Origin: JAXLYX01 sp046351215
GTDB taxonomy: Bacteria; Myxococcota_A; Polyangia; Polyangiales; Houyiibacteriaceae
Assembly (NCBI GenBank): GCA_046351215.1
Contig: JAXLYX010000009.1
Coordinates: 393,172 to 457,171, forward strand
Direction: 5' to 3'
DNA length: 64,000 nt
Positions 16,698-24,542 of this stretch are shown piece by piece (the first letter of the stretch is position 1; each line of letters opens with the position of its first letter). The position numbers and the translations under genes are program-made. The notes under the pieces were generated by a model, which saw only the letters and a list, made by a program, of their open reading frames with translations, was not told the origin of the DNA and did not search any database.

Positions 16698-17735
16698 TCA
16701 GGGCGCCGGATTCGGGATCTCCTGGTGGATCGCCTCGATCGCGCGCAGGACGTCGTCCGAGAGCTCCACCTCGGCATGCGCGAGGTTCGAGCGGAGCTGG
16801 GTCATCGACGTCGCGCCGATCAGGTTCGAGGTGACGAAGGGGCGCGAGGTCACGAAGGCGAGCGCCATCTGCGCCGGATCGAGCCCCGCCTCGCGGGCGA
16901 GCGCGACGTACCGCTCGGTCGCGCGCTTCGCGAGCGGCTTCGTGTAGCGCGTGAAGTGGTTGCCGAAGAGCGCGAGGCGAGAGCCTTCGGGAGAGGCGTC
17001 GCCGACGTACTTGCCCGAGAGCACGCCGAAGCCGAGCGGCGAGTACGCGAGCAGCCCGATCCTCTCTCGGATCGCCATCTCGGCGAGCCCGACCTCGAAC
17101 GAGCGGTTCACGAGGCTGTAGGGGTTCTGGATCGACGCGGCGCGCGGCAGGCCCCGCGTCGTCGCGAGCTCCGTGTAGCGCATCACGCCCCAGGGCGTCT
17201 CGTTCGAGAGCCCGAAGCACCGGACCTTCCCGGCCTTCACGAGGTCCGCCATCGTCTCGAGCGTCTCCTCGATCGGCACGCTGTCGTCGGTCGCCGGATG
17301 CGCGTAGCCGAGATGACCGAAGAAGTTCGTCGCGCGATCGGGCCAGTGGAGCTGGTAGAGGTCCACGTGGTCGACCTGCAGGCGACGCAGGCTCCCCTCG
17401 AGCGCCTCGGTGATCTGGGCGCGCGAGAGCCGCGGGCCCCCGCGGATCCAGGGCATCGCCGCGCGTCCCGTGACCTTCGTCGCGATCACGAGGTCGTCCC
17501 GTCGCCCGCGACGCGCGAGCCAGCGGCCGAGGATGGTCTCGGTGCGATGCACCGTCTCGGCGCGCGGGGGCACGGGGTACATCTCCGCCGTGTCGACGAG
17601 CGTGACTCCCGCTCCCGTCGCGTGATCGAGCTGCTCGAACGCCTCTTCCTCGGTGTTCTGCTGGCCCCACGTCATCGTGCCGAGGCCGATGGCGCTCACC
17701 TTCACGCCGGTCCTGCCGAGCTCGCGATACTCCAT
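16698..17735 (-). CDS. Aldo/keto reductase (Tas-like)
   Basis: This 345-residue NADP(H)-dependent oxidoreductase has nearly the length of E. coli Tas (346). The AKR catalytic tetrad can be placed: D in LVDTAEMY, Y in the same motif, K in VIATKV, and H in YQLHWP. The C-terminal SNLIGATSMTQLRSNL segment binds the cofactor phosphate. The start at 17735 follows AGGAGGA with proper spacing; an upstream ATG at 17762 is less likely. It acts in the cytosol on an unknown carbonyl substrate. It is separated by 63 nt from the TetR gene upstream on the same strand, so co-transcription is possible. Confidence 0.88.
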   Translation of the reverse strand: MEYRELGRTGVKVSAIGLGTMTWGQQNTEEEAFEQLDHATGAGVTLVDTAEMYPVPPRAETVHRTETILGRWLARRGRRDDLVIATKVTGRAAMPWIRGGPRLSRAQITEALEGSLRRLQVDHVDLYQLHWPDRATNFFGHLGYAHPATDDSVPIEETLETMADLVKAGKVRCFGLSNETPWGVMRYTELATTRGLPRAASIQNPYSLVNRSFEVGLAEMAIRERIGLLAYSPLGFGVLSGKYVGDASPEGSRLALFGNHFTRYTKPLAKRATERYVALAREAGLDPAQMALAFVTSRPFVTSNLIGATSMTQLRSNLAHAEVELSDDVLRAIEAIHQEIPNPAP

Positions 17736-17798
17736 GGTCGATCCTCCTCGCGCGCCCATCATCGGGCCCTCGCGCGGGGAGTCAACTCGTGCCGCGGC

Positions 17799-18398
17799 TC
17801 AGGCGCCGAAGTGGGGGACGGGATGCTCGTCGTCGAGCATCGCGGCGCAGCGCTTGGCGATGCAGACGCCGAGGTCCTTCGGGAAGTCGAGGTTGCCGAG
17901 CACGAGGTAGTGCAGCGTCATGCTGAGCGTCATCCCGAGGAACGACGTCGTGACGAAGATCAGGCGGTCGCGCGAGAGATCGGGCCGCAGCTCGCGCAGG
18001 CGGGCGAGGACGAGCTCGTTGTACTGGAACTGCAGCTTGCGGACGAGCTTCACCGGGATCTTGTGCTGCGGGCCGTAGAGGACGCCGAAGACGAAGCGGA
18101 TGCTGTTCGGCCGCTCCGTCAGCCCCGCGACGGCGTGCTCCACGAAGGCGTTGAACACGTCCTCGGGCGTCTCGGCCTTCGCGAGCAGGGCGTTCAGGCT
18201 CGAGCAGTACTCGTCGAAGCGGGTCGTCAGCAGCTCGACGAGGAGCGCTTCCTTGTTCTTGAAGTGGTAGTAGAGGGCGGGCGGCTGCACCCCGGCGCCC
18301 TGCACGATCTCGCGCACGGACGTGGAGAGGTATCCCTGCTTCGCGAAGAGGGCTTCGGCGACTTCGAGGAGGCGCTCTCGGCTGTTCGGCTGCGTCAT
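17799..18398 (-). CDS. TetR-family transcriptional regulator
   Basis: This 199-residue regulator has the TetR DNA-binding N-terminus: LLEVAEALFAKQGY, then TSVREIVQGAGV and the recognition-helix end ALYYHFKNKEALL (about residues 10-55). The ligand domain (about 60-195) is hydrophobic and typical of regulators that sense acyl-CoA or other lipophiles. The ATG at 18398 is preceded by GGAT-type pairing and by a TTGCTC-N16-TATCCT promoter. It lies between the aldo/keto reductase and the STAS-like/fadJI genes. TGAACG half-sites occur upstream both of this gene (18470) and of fadI (22544-22576), so control of beta-oxidation is a reasonable guess. Confidence 0.85.
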   Translation of the reverse strand: MTQPNSRERLLEVAEALFAKQGYLSTSVREIVQGAGVQPPALYYHFKNKEALLVELLTTRFDEYCSSLNALLAKAETPEDVFNAFVEHAVAGLTERPNSIRFVFGVLYGPQHKIPVKLVRKLQFQYNELVLARLRELRPDLSRDRLIFVTTSFLGMTLSMTLHYLVLGNLDFPKDLGVCIAKRCAAMLDDEHPVPHFGA

Positions 18399-18430
18399 CG
18401 GACGGGATCCTCGGCGTTTACGTCGCGGCG

Positions 18431-18458
18431 AGGATACCGGCATTGGGGGGCGGAGCAA
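18431..18458 (-). promoter_or_regulatory. Candidate promoter of the TetR regulator
   Basis: TTGCTC (18458-18453), a 16-nt spacer and TATCCT (18436-18431) lie 32 nt before the regulator start. A TGAACG half-site like those upstream of fadI begins at 18470, just upstream of the -35. Confidence 0.35.
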
Positions 18459-18541
18459 CCACCGCCGGGTGAACGTGTTCCAGCGCGCCGCGAGCGGTCA
18501 CGGGGCCGTCGCCACGCGTCGGATCGGCCGTCCGGCGGCCG

Positions 18542-18955
18542 TCAGCGCCGCGTCGACTCGGCGTGGCCCACGAGGGCCTTCGCGTAGGGCGCGAGGAAGG
18601 CCATCGCCTCGTCGTGGCTGCGGAAGTGGCCCGTCGGCGAGGGATGGCTCGCCATCCACGAGAGCGCCGTCAGCGTGCCGAGCAGGAGCGGATGGTTGCC
18701 CACCACGAACGCGACCGCGGCCACGTGCTCCTCGAGGTCCGCGTAGTGCGCCGCGCGCCAATCCGCGTAGGCGTTGCGGACCTGTGCGCTCGGGATCGCG
18801 TTCACCCCCGTGATGTCGACGAGCGAGACGAAGCGGACCCCGTCCTCGAAGATCCGCTCGTACTCGCGGATCGCGACCTCCACGTCTTCCGCGCCGGGGT
18901 CCCCGGACACTTCGGTGACCACGACGGGCCACCCCTGACGGTGGATGCGAACCAT
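18542..18955 (-). CDS. Small SpoIIAA/STAS-like protein of unknown function
   Basis: 137 residues from the ATG at 18955. The pattern of alternating short strands and helices, with FVSLVDITGVNAIPSAQVR in the middle and a hydrophobic VAAVAFVVG strand, resembles STAS/SpoIIAA-like single-domain proteins found in myxobacteria; no catalytic motif is visible. TACAGT lies 6 nt before this ATG, like other leaderless starts in the window. The alternative ATG at 19006 overlaps the fadJ stop (ATGA) and would add 17 residues with atypical codon use. I prefer 18955, but coupling to fadJ from 19006 is possible. Function is unknown. Confidence 0.65.
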   Translation of the reverse strand: MVRIHRQGWPVVVTEVSGDPGAEDVEVAIREYERIFEDGVRFVSLVDITGVNAIPSAQVRNAYADWRAAHYADLEEHVAAVAFVVGNHPLLLGTLTALSWMASHPSPTGHFRSHDEAMAFLAPYAKALVGHAESTRR

Positions 18956-19002
18956 CGGGAGACTGTAGCGAATGGGGCGGCGGGCGGCATCCGCCCGAGG
19001 GC

Positions 19003-21204
19003 TCATCCCCGGTGCCGGCCCGACGGAATCTTCTTCGGTCCGTGGAAGGTGGCGCCTGTCCTGGACATCTCGACGAGGACGGGGGCCGGGGCGAAGCGCT
19101 TGCCGTGTCGGCCGGCGAAGGCCTCGAGCCGGCGGACGACCTCGCCCGCGCCGGTCTGATCGACGAAGCGGAAGGGCCCGCCCCGGAAGGGCGGGAAGCC
19201 GAGCCCGAAGACCCCCCCGACGTCCCCGTCGCGCGCGCTCCGGAGGATGCCCTCGCCGAAGCAGAGGGCGGCCTCGTTCACGAATTGCAGGGCGCAGCGC
19301 TGCTGGATCTCCTCGATCGGGAAGGTCGTGGCGCTCGGGGTCACGCCGAGCGTCGCGTAGACCGAGGGATCGACGCCCCGCTTCTTCTCGTCGCCGTAGA
19401 GGTAGAAGCCGCGCCCGTTCTTGCGGCCGAGGCGCTCGTCGGCGAGGAGCTTCTTCACCCCTTCGGGTCCCGCGAGGCGGTCGCCGAGGTGCGAGACGAG
19501 GACCCCGCCGACGTGGGCGCCGACGTCGATCCCGACCTCGTCGGTCAGCTTGATCGGACCGACGGGGAAGCCGAAGTCGAGCATCGCGGTGTCGACGCGC
19601 TCGATCGGCACTCCCTCGGCGAGGAGGAAGGCGGCCTCGTTCAGCATCGGGGCGAGCACGCGCGTGGTGTAGAAGCCGGGGCCGTCGTTCACGACGACGA
19701 CGTGCTTGCCCTGCGCCTTGCCGAGCTCGACCGCCGTCGCCGTCGCCTCGGGCTCGGTCTTCGCGGTCGCGATGACCTCGAGCAAGGGCATCTTGTGGAC
19801 CGGGGAGAAGTAGTGCATCCCGAGCACGCGTCCGGGCCGCTTCGCCTTCGCCGCGATCTCCGTGATCGGGATCGACGAGGTGTTCGAGGCGAAGATCGCG
19901 TCCTCGCGCGTAGCCGCCTCGACCTCGGCGAGCACGCGCTGCTTGAGGCCGAGGTCCTCGAAGACCGCCTCGATCACGAGGTCGCAGCGGTCGAAGCCGA
20001 CGTAGCTCGTGGTGCCCGAGATGCGCTGCACGAGCTCGTCGCCCTCGGGCGCCGAGAGGCTCCCCTTCTGCACGCGGCCCTCGACGATGCCGCGCGCGTA
20101 GGCGAGGCCGTGGAGCACGCCCTTCGCGTCGCGATCCTTGAGCCGCACGGGCGTCTTCGCGACGGCGGCCGTCACGTAGGCGATGCCCGCGCCCATGAGG
20201 CCCGCGCCGAGCACGCCGACCTTCTTCACGGGGCTCGGGACCACGGACGGATCGTCCACGCCGGAGTCCTTCTTCAGCGAGGTCGTCGCGAAGAACATCC
20301 CCATCAGGGCCTCGGCCTGCTTCGTCTGCGTGAGCTCGCCGAAGGCCTTCGCCTCGGCCGCGAGCCCCGCGTCGAAGCCGTGCTCGAGGCCCGCGCGCAC
20401 GACGTCGAGGATCCGATCCTGCGCCGGATAGAGGCCCCGCGTCGTCTTGTGGAGCTGCTTCCGCGCCTGGTCGAAGAGGACCATGCGCCCGACCGGATTG
20501 CCCGCGAGCGCGAACTCCGTGAGCTCGCCCGGATCGCGGAGGGCCGAGAGGATGCTCTTCTTCTCCTCCTTGCTCTTGCCGACGAGCGAGAGCGCGAGGT
20601 CGGCCGCGACGTCGAGCAGCATCCGCGGATGGCAGACGTCGTCGACGAGGCCCATCTTCAGGGCCCTCTTCGCGTCGATCTGCTTGCCCGTGAGCATCAT
20701 GTCGAGCGCGGGCTGCACGCCGACGAGGCGGGGCAGGCGCTGCGTTCCGCCGGCGCCCGGGAGCAGGCCGAGCATCGCCTCCGGCAGGCCGAGCTTCGTC
20801 TTGCCCGAGCTCGACGTGACGCGCGCGTGGCAGGCCATCGCGGTCTCGAGCCCGCCGCCGAGGCAGCTGCCGTGGATCGCGGCGACGACGGGCTTCGGGA
20901 AGGCCTCGATGCGATTCATCGCCTGCTGGCCGGCGCGTCCGAGCTTCTCCGCCTCGCTCGCGCTCTTCGCCGCCTGCAGCATCGCGATGTCGGCGCCGGC
21001 GATGAAGCAGTCCTTCTTCGCGGAGCCGAAGACGACGGCCTTCACGGTGGGATCGCGCTCGAGGTCCGAGAAGGCGCGGGCGAAGTCGTCGACGAAGGTG
21101 GCCTTCAGCGTGTTCACGGGCTCGCCCGGCACGTCCATGAGGACGACGGCGACTCCGTCCGCGCGCCTCTCGATGCGCAGCGCCTCGGTGGATCCGTTCG
21201 CCAT
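19003..21204 (-). CDS. fadJ: FadJ-type enoyl-CoA hydratase / 3-hydroxyacyl-CoA dehydrogenase
   Basis: This 733-residue bifunctional beta-oxidation enzyme has an N-terminal crotonase domain (residues 1-300) with the oxyanion-hole segments IAGADIAML and HGSCLGGGLE and with LPEAMLGLLPGAGGTQ. The dehydrogenase part starts near residue 325 with the NAD-binding GVLGAGLMGAGI, followed by SNTSSIPITEI and the catalytic GMHYFSPVHKMPLLEV. Two C-terminal helical domains follow (DEVGIDVGAHV and GFPPFRGGP). It hydrates trans-2-enoyl-CoA and oxidises the 3-hydroxyacyl-CoA. The start overlaps the fadI stop by one base, so the pair is translated together. Confidence 0.92.
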   Translation of the reverse strand: MANGSTEALRIERRADGVAVVLMDVPGEPVNTLKATFVDDFARAFSDLERDPTVKAVVFGSAKKDCFIAGADIAMLQAAKSASEAEKLGRAGQQAMNRIEAFPKPVVAAIHGSCLGGGLETAMACHARVTSSSGKTKLGLPEAMLGLLPGAGGTQRLPRLVGVQPALDMMLTGKQIDAKRALKMGLVDDVCHPRMLLDVAADLALSLVGKSKEEKKSILSALRDPGELTEFALAGNPVGRMVLFDQARKQLHKTTRGLYPAQDRILDVVRAGLEHGFDAGLAAEAKAFGELTQTKQAEALMGMFFATTSLKKDSGVDDPSVVPSPVKKVGVLGAGLMGAGIAYVTAAVAKTPVRLKDRDAKGVLHGLAYARGIVEGRVQKGSLSAPEGDELVQRISGTTSYVGFDRCDLVIEAVFEDLGLKQRVLAEVEAATREDAIFASNTSSIPITEIAAKAKRPGRVLGMHYFSPVHKMPLLEVIATAKTEPEATATAVELGKAQGKHVVVVNDGPGFYTTRVLAPMLNEAAFLLAEGVPIERVDTAMLDFGFPVGPIKLTDEVGIDVGAHVGGVLVSHLGDRLAGPEGVKKLLADERLGRKNGRGFYLYGDEKKRGVDPSVYATLGVTPSATTFPIEEIQQRCALQFVNEAALCFGEGILRSARDGDVGGVFGLGFPPFRGGPFRFVDQTGAGEVVRRLEAFAGRHGKRFAPAPVLVEMSRTGATFHGPKKIPSGRHRG

Positions 21205-22499
21205 CACGCCACCTCCAGGACCATCGCCGCCCCGATGCCGCCCGCCGCGCAGGCGGTCACGAGGCCGAGGTTCTCGCCGCGACGCCGCAGCTCGCGGAGC
21301 GTCTGCACGATCTGGCGCGCGCCCGTCGCCGCGAAGGGATGCCCGATCGCGATCGAGCCGCCGGTCACGTTGAATTTGTCCCAGTCGATGGCGCCGATCT
21401 TCTTCTTCCGACCGAGCTTCTCCCGCGCGAACGCGTCGCTCTCGAAGGCCTGCACGTTCGAGAGCACCTGCGCGGCGAAGGCCTCGTGCATGTCGACCAG
21501 GTCCATGTCGTCGAGGGAGAGCTTCGCGCGATCGAGCGCGAGGGGCGTCGCGTACGAGGGGCCCATCAGCATCTGCCCGCGCGGGTCGAGCGCGGCGAAG
21601 GCGTAGCTCTTCAGGTAGCCGAGGGGCTCGTAGCCGAGCGCCTTCGCCTTGTCCTCGCGCATCAGGAGCAGGGCGCTCGCCCCGTCGGTGAGCGGCGAGC
21701 TCGTCGCCGCCGTGATCGTGCCGTGCCGCCGATCGAAGACGGGCTTGAGCTTCGCGTAGGCCTCGATCGACGAGTCGGTGCGGACGTTGTTGTCCTTCGC
21801 GATCGACTCCTCGAAGCGGCTCGGGACGAAGACCTCCATCACCTCCTCGGCGAGGCGTCCGTCCCCCCAGGCGCGGGCGGCGTTCACGTGGCTGCGATGC
21901 GCGAGCTCGTCCTGGGCCGCGCGCGAGATGCCGTTCTCCTGGGCCATTCGCTCGGCGCTCTCGCCCATGGCGAGGCCCGTCGAGTACTCCTTGATCGCCG
22001 GAGGAACGGGCGCGAGATCCTTCGGACGGAGGCCCGCGAAGCATTGCAGCCGCTCGCCGAGGCTCCGGGCCTTGGTCGCCGCGACGAGCGCCTCGGCGAG
22101 GCGCTTCGAGACCGTGATCGGCACGTCGCTCGAGCTGTCGGCGCCACCCGCGATGCCGCAGGTGATCGTGCCGGCGAGGATCGCCTCGGCGACGCTGACC
22201 GTGCTCTGGTAGCTCGTCGCGCAGGCGCGGCTGACGCTGAAGGCCTCGATGTCGCGCGGCATGCCGGAGGCGAGGACGATCTCGCGGGCGATGTTCGGCG
22301 CCTCGATCGAGGGGAGGACCTGCCCGTAGACGACCTGCTCGATCTCCGAGGGATCGAGGCCCGTGCGCTCGAGCAGCTCGGAGACGACGATCGTGCCGAG
22401 GCGGAGGGCGGAGACGTCCTTGTACGCGGTCCACTGCTTCGCGAACGGCGTCCGGAGGCCCGAGACGATCGCGACGCGCTTCGCGTCCTTCTTGGCCAT
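21204..22499 (-). CDS. fadI: FadI-type acetyl-CoA C-acyltransferase (thiolase)
   Basis: This 431-residue thiolase carries the nucleophilic Cys in SVSRACATSYQS (about residue 93), the catalytic His in DMHEAFAAQ and a second in SIAIGHPFAATGA, and the C-terminal Cys in CAAGGIGAAM. Length and sequence style fit the FadI branch (about 436 aa) that pairs with FadJ. It cleaves 3-ketoacyl-CoA to acetyl-CoA and a shortened acyl-CoA. GGGAGGGATGC gives a good ribosome site. It is the first gene of the fadI-fadJ operon, and an inverted repeat 45-77 nt upstream is a candidate operator. Confidence 0.92.
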   Translation of the reverse strand: MAKKDAKRVAIVSGLRTPFAKQWTAYKDVSALRLGTIVVSELLERTGLDPSEIEQVVYGQVLPSIEAPNIAREIVLASGMPRDIEAFSVSRACATSYQSTVSVAEAILAGTITCGIAGGADSSSDVPITVSKRLAEALVAATKARSLGERLQCFAGLRPKDLAPVPPAIKEYSTGLAMGESAERMAQENGISRAAQDELAHRSHVNAARAWGDGRLAEEVMEVFVPSRFEESIAKDNNVRTDSSIEAYAKLKPVFDRRHGTITAATSSPLTDGASALLLMREDKAKALGYEPLGYLKSYAFAALDPRGQMLMGPSYATPLALDRAKLSLDDMDLVDMHEAFAAQVLSNVQAFESDAFAREKLGRKKKIGAIDWDKFNVTGGSIAIGHPFAATGARQIVQTLRELRRRGENLGLVTACAAGGIGAAMVLEVA

Positions 22500-22543
22500 G
22501 CATCCCTCCCGGCCGTCGACGCAGCGAGGGGCCCGCGGGACGG

Positions 22544-22576
22544 TGAATGGTCGTTCAGTCGGGGAGCCTTGAACGA
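22544..22576. promoter_or_regulatory. Inverted-repeat operator candidate upstream of fadI
   Basis: TGAATGGTCGTTCA (22544-22557) is a near-palindrome with 6-bp arms and one mismatch. Its right half TCGTTCA forms a perfect 7-bp inverted repeat with TGAACGA at 22570-22576. The half-site resembles the TGAATGA/TCATTCA sites of TetR-type fatty-acid regulators (known for Bacillus FadR). It lies 45-77 bp from the fadI start, overlapping the likely promoter. Confidence 0.4.
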
Positions 22577-22645
22577 GGGTCCCCCCCTGTCAAGCGTGGG
22601 GGGCGGGCGGGGCTGACGCGGCGCACGGGAAGACGAGGCGACGTC

Positions 22646-22673
22646 TTGACCCCCCGGCGGGACTCCCTAGAGT
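22646..22673 (+). promoter_or_regulatory. Promoter of moaA, leaderless arrangement
   Basis: TTGACC (22646-22651), a 16-nt spacer and TAGAGT (22668-22673) are followed after 6 nt by the GTG start at 22680. The transcript would begin at or within a base or two of the start codon. No Shine-Dalgarno site is present. Confidence 0.5.
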
Positions 22674-22679
22674 CCCCTC

Positions 22680-23759
22680 GTGCGAAAGCTGCCCGTCGTC
22701 GAGAGTCGGACCGCCGTCCACGAGGCGCTGCCTCGGGTGCCGGAGGGCTTCGCGCGCGACGGGCTGCCCCAGCTCCTCGACCCGAGCGGCCGCGAATACA
22801 CGTACCTGCGCCTCTCGGTGACGGATCGCTGCGACCTCGCCTGCGTCTACTGCATGCCGCCGGCCGGCGAGGCGGAGCACGGCCTGCGGCAGGATCTCCT
22901 CTCGTTCGAGGAGGCGGCCCGCCTCGTCGACGTGATGGCGCGCATGGGCATCCGCCGCGTCCGGTTCACGGGCGGCGAGCCGCTCGTGCGTCGCGACGTC
23001 GTCGACCTCGTCGCGCTCGTGCGTCGGACGACGCCCGTGAAGAAGCTCGCGATGACGACGAACGCGACGCGCCTCGCGGAGCTCGCGCGGCCGCTGCGCG
23101 ACGCGGGGCTCACGGGCGTGAACGTCTCGGTCGACTCGCTCGATCCCGAGGCCTTCCACCGCATCACGCGCGGCGGCGATCTCGCGAAGGTGCTCGAGGG
23201 CATCCGCGCGGCGCTCGACGTCGGGCTCGAGGTGAAGATCAACACGGTGCTGCTCCGCGGCGAGACGGATGACGAGGCCGAGCGCCTCGTGCGCTGGGCC
23301 TTCGACCTCGGCGTCACGCCCCGCTTCATCGAGCTCATGCCGCTCGGCGAGGGCGCGAACCTCCCGACCACGATGCGCGTCCCCGCGAGCGAGGTGATCG
23401 AGCGCCTCGGCTCGCTCGTCGTCCGGGAGACGTCCGGACGGCCGGAGGACCACGGGCCCGCCCGCTACGTCGAGGCGAGCGACGGCTCGGGCCGCCGCGT
23501 CGGCTTCATCACGCCGCTCAGCGACGAATTCTGTGGGAGCTGCAACCGTGTGCGCATCACGGCACGCGGCGACGTGCGTGCGTGCCTCGCGTCGCGCAAG
23601 GCCGTGTCGATCCGCGACCTGATGCGAGCCGGAGCGGACGATCGGGAGCTCGCGTGGGCGCTGCACTGGTCGCTCTCCACCAAGGCGCGTGGCCACTTCT
23701 TCCTCGAGCCCGAGGTGGACGAGCACACGCGGGTGGGGATGAGCTTGATCGGGGGGTAG
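22680..23759 (+). CDS. moaA: GTP 3',8-cyclase MoaA (molybdenum cofactor synthesis)
   Basis: This 359-residue radical-SAM enzyme catalyses the first step of molybdopterin synthesis, turning GTP into 3',8-cyclo-7,8-dihydroguanosine triphosphate. The N-terminal cluster motif is C51-x3-C55-x2-C58 (RCDLACVYC), followed by the SAM-contacting FTGGEPL. The C-terminal [4Fe-4S] ligands are C285, C288 and C302 (EFCGSCNRVR...RACL). The essential C-terminal Gly-Gly is intact. The GTG start follows a -10 element by 6 nt. No other moa gene is nearby. Codons 333-359 and the stop are repeated at 29815-29900, marking this 3' end as a probable insertion site for the accessory island that follows. Confidence 0.95.
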   Translation: MRKLPVVESRTAVHEALPRVPEGFARDGLPQLLDPSGREYTYLRLSVTDRCDLACVYCMPPAGEAEHGLRQDLLSFEEAARLVDVMARMGIRRVRFTGGEPLVRRDVVDLVALVRRTTPVKKLAMTTNATRLAELARPLRDAGLTGVNVSVDSLDPEAFHRITRGGDLAKVLEGIRAALDVGLEVKINTVLLRGETDDEAERLVRWAFDLGVTPRFIELMPLGEGANLPTTMRVPASEVIERLGSLVVRETSGRPEDHGPARYVEASDGSGRRVGFITPLSDEFCGSCNRVRITARGDVRACLASRKAVSIRDLMRAGADDRELAWALHWSLSTKARGHFFLEPEVDEHTRVGMSLIGG

Positions 23760-23761
23760 GG
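23676..23761 (+). repeat. Direct repeat, left copy (moaA 3' end)
   Basis: This 86-bp segment encodes MoaA residues 333-359 plus stop. It is repeated at 29815-29900 with 3 mismatches: two silent third-base changes (GCG/GCC, CGT/CGG) and one D-to-H change. The pair bounds a 6.1-kb accessory segment, as attL/attR-like sites would. Confidence 0.85.
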
Positions 23762-23845
23762 CGTCGGAGGGCGTTCGTCTCTCTTCGTCCCCCGGATCGC
23801 GTGAAGGCGAGCGGAAGACGATGGCTTCCACGAACAGGGGTCTCG

Positions 23846-24127
23846 ATGCGACCTGAAGAGCTCCTCGAGCGAGTCGTCGATCGCGAGAGCTTCGTGCTCT
23901 TCCTCAGGGCGCTGGCCGAGGAGGGGGCGAGCGCGGAGGAGGAAGAGCGTGCCGAGCCGGAGCGCTATCGGGTCGACGGCGCTCGCGGCTGGAAGAATGG
24001 CGACCTCTCCGGGTTTCTCTTCGGATGCCTCGCGCATTTCGACCCGAAGCCGCTTCACCAGCCGGGTGAGGAGGCCTCGTGGCGGGCGCTCGCCGAGGTG
24101 CTCTATGCGGGAAAGGTCGTGGAGTAG
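23846..24127 (+). CDS. Small acidic DUF7660-like protein
   Basis: 93 residues, acidic, with no signal peptide. The layout (VVDRESFVLFLRALAEE, a charged linker, then W-K-N-G-D-L-S-G-F-L-F-G-C-L) resembles DUF7660, small proteins with a FxxFLxxL helix and a later W-N-x-T-L-x-x-F-L helix. Members often sit in immunity-like gene arrays of myxobacteria and actinobacteria. That assignment is from pattern memory and is tentative. This is the first gene of the accessory segment after moaA, 86 nt past its stop. The next small open frame begins 7 nt after its stop. Confidence 0.6.
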   Translation: MRPEELLERVVDRESFVLFLRALAEEGASAEEEERAEPERYRVDGARGWKNGDLSGFLFGCLAHFDPKPLHQPGEEASWRALAEVLYAGKVVE

Positions 24128-24134
24128 GGGAGGC

Positions 24135-24365
24135 GTGAGCGGGGCGGGCGTGTTCGCGTTCGTGGTCGAGGGCCTGGTGAGCCGGGGAGGGCTCCAGCTG
24201 CTGGATCGAGTATATGGCTGCCTGGAGTGCCGGGATCGTGAGGTCGCTGTGGTGGGCTACCCAGGCTCTGCGCGAAGGGGAGCTACTTCTGTTCTGAGTG
24301 GGCTGCAGGCGAGCTTTCACGCCGAGAGGTCGTTTCGAATCCTTGAGGAGGTGCCAGTCCGATGA
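24135..24365 (+). CDS. Small hypothetical protein
   Basis: A GTG start after GGGGAGGC gives 76 residues, mostly small and hydrophobic at the N-terminus (GVFAFVVEGLV), with one C-x-x-C-like pair (GCLECR). The stop overlaps the next start as ATGA, which supports translation of both frames. Base composition is clearly less GC-rich than in the flanking housekeeping genes. No family is recognised. Confidence 0.4.
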   Translation: MSGAGVFAFVVEGLVSRGGLQLLDRVYGCLECRDREVAVVGYPGSARRGATSVLSGLQASFHAERSFRILEEVPVR

Positions 24366-24533
24366 CACAGGAGCTGGAATTCGATTTTCGAACCAACCAA
24401 ATGTCTTCTGCGTTCTGTCATGAGATCGTCGACTTCATGATTCGAGAATTCGGATTCTCTAGGGATGAAGCCGTTGGGAGAATCAATCGGCAATGGCGTG
24501 GTTTTGACTTTCTTCGGGAAGACGACATCAGGT

Positions 24534-24542
24534 ATCACGAAG
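24534..24542 (+). repeat. IS target-site duplication, left copy
   Basis: ATCACGAAG directly precedes the element and is repeated exactly at 25916-25924. Nine base pairs is a normal duplication length for the IS4 family. Confidence 0.85.
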
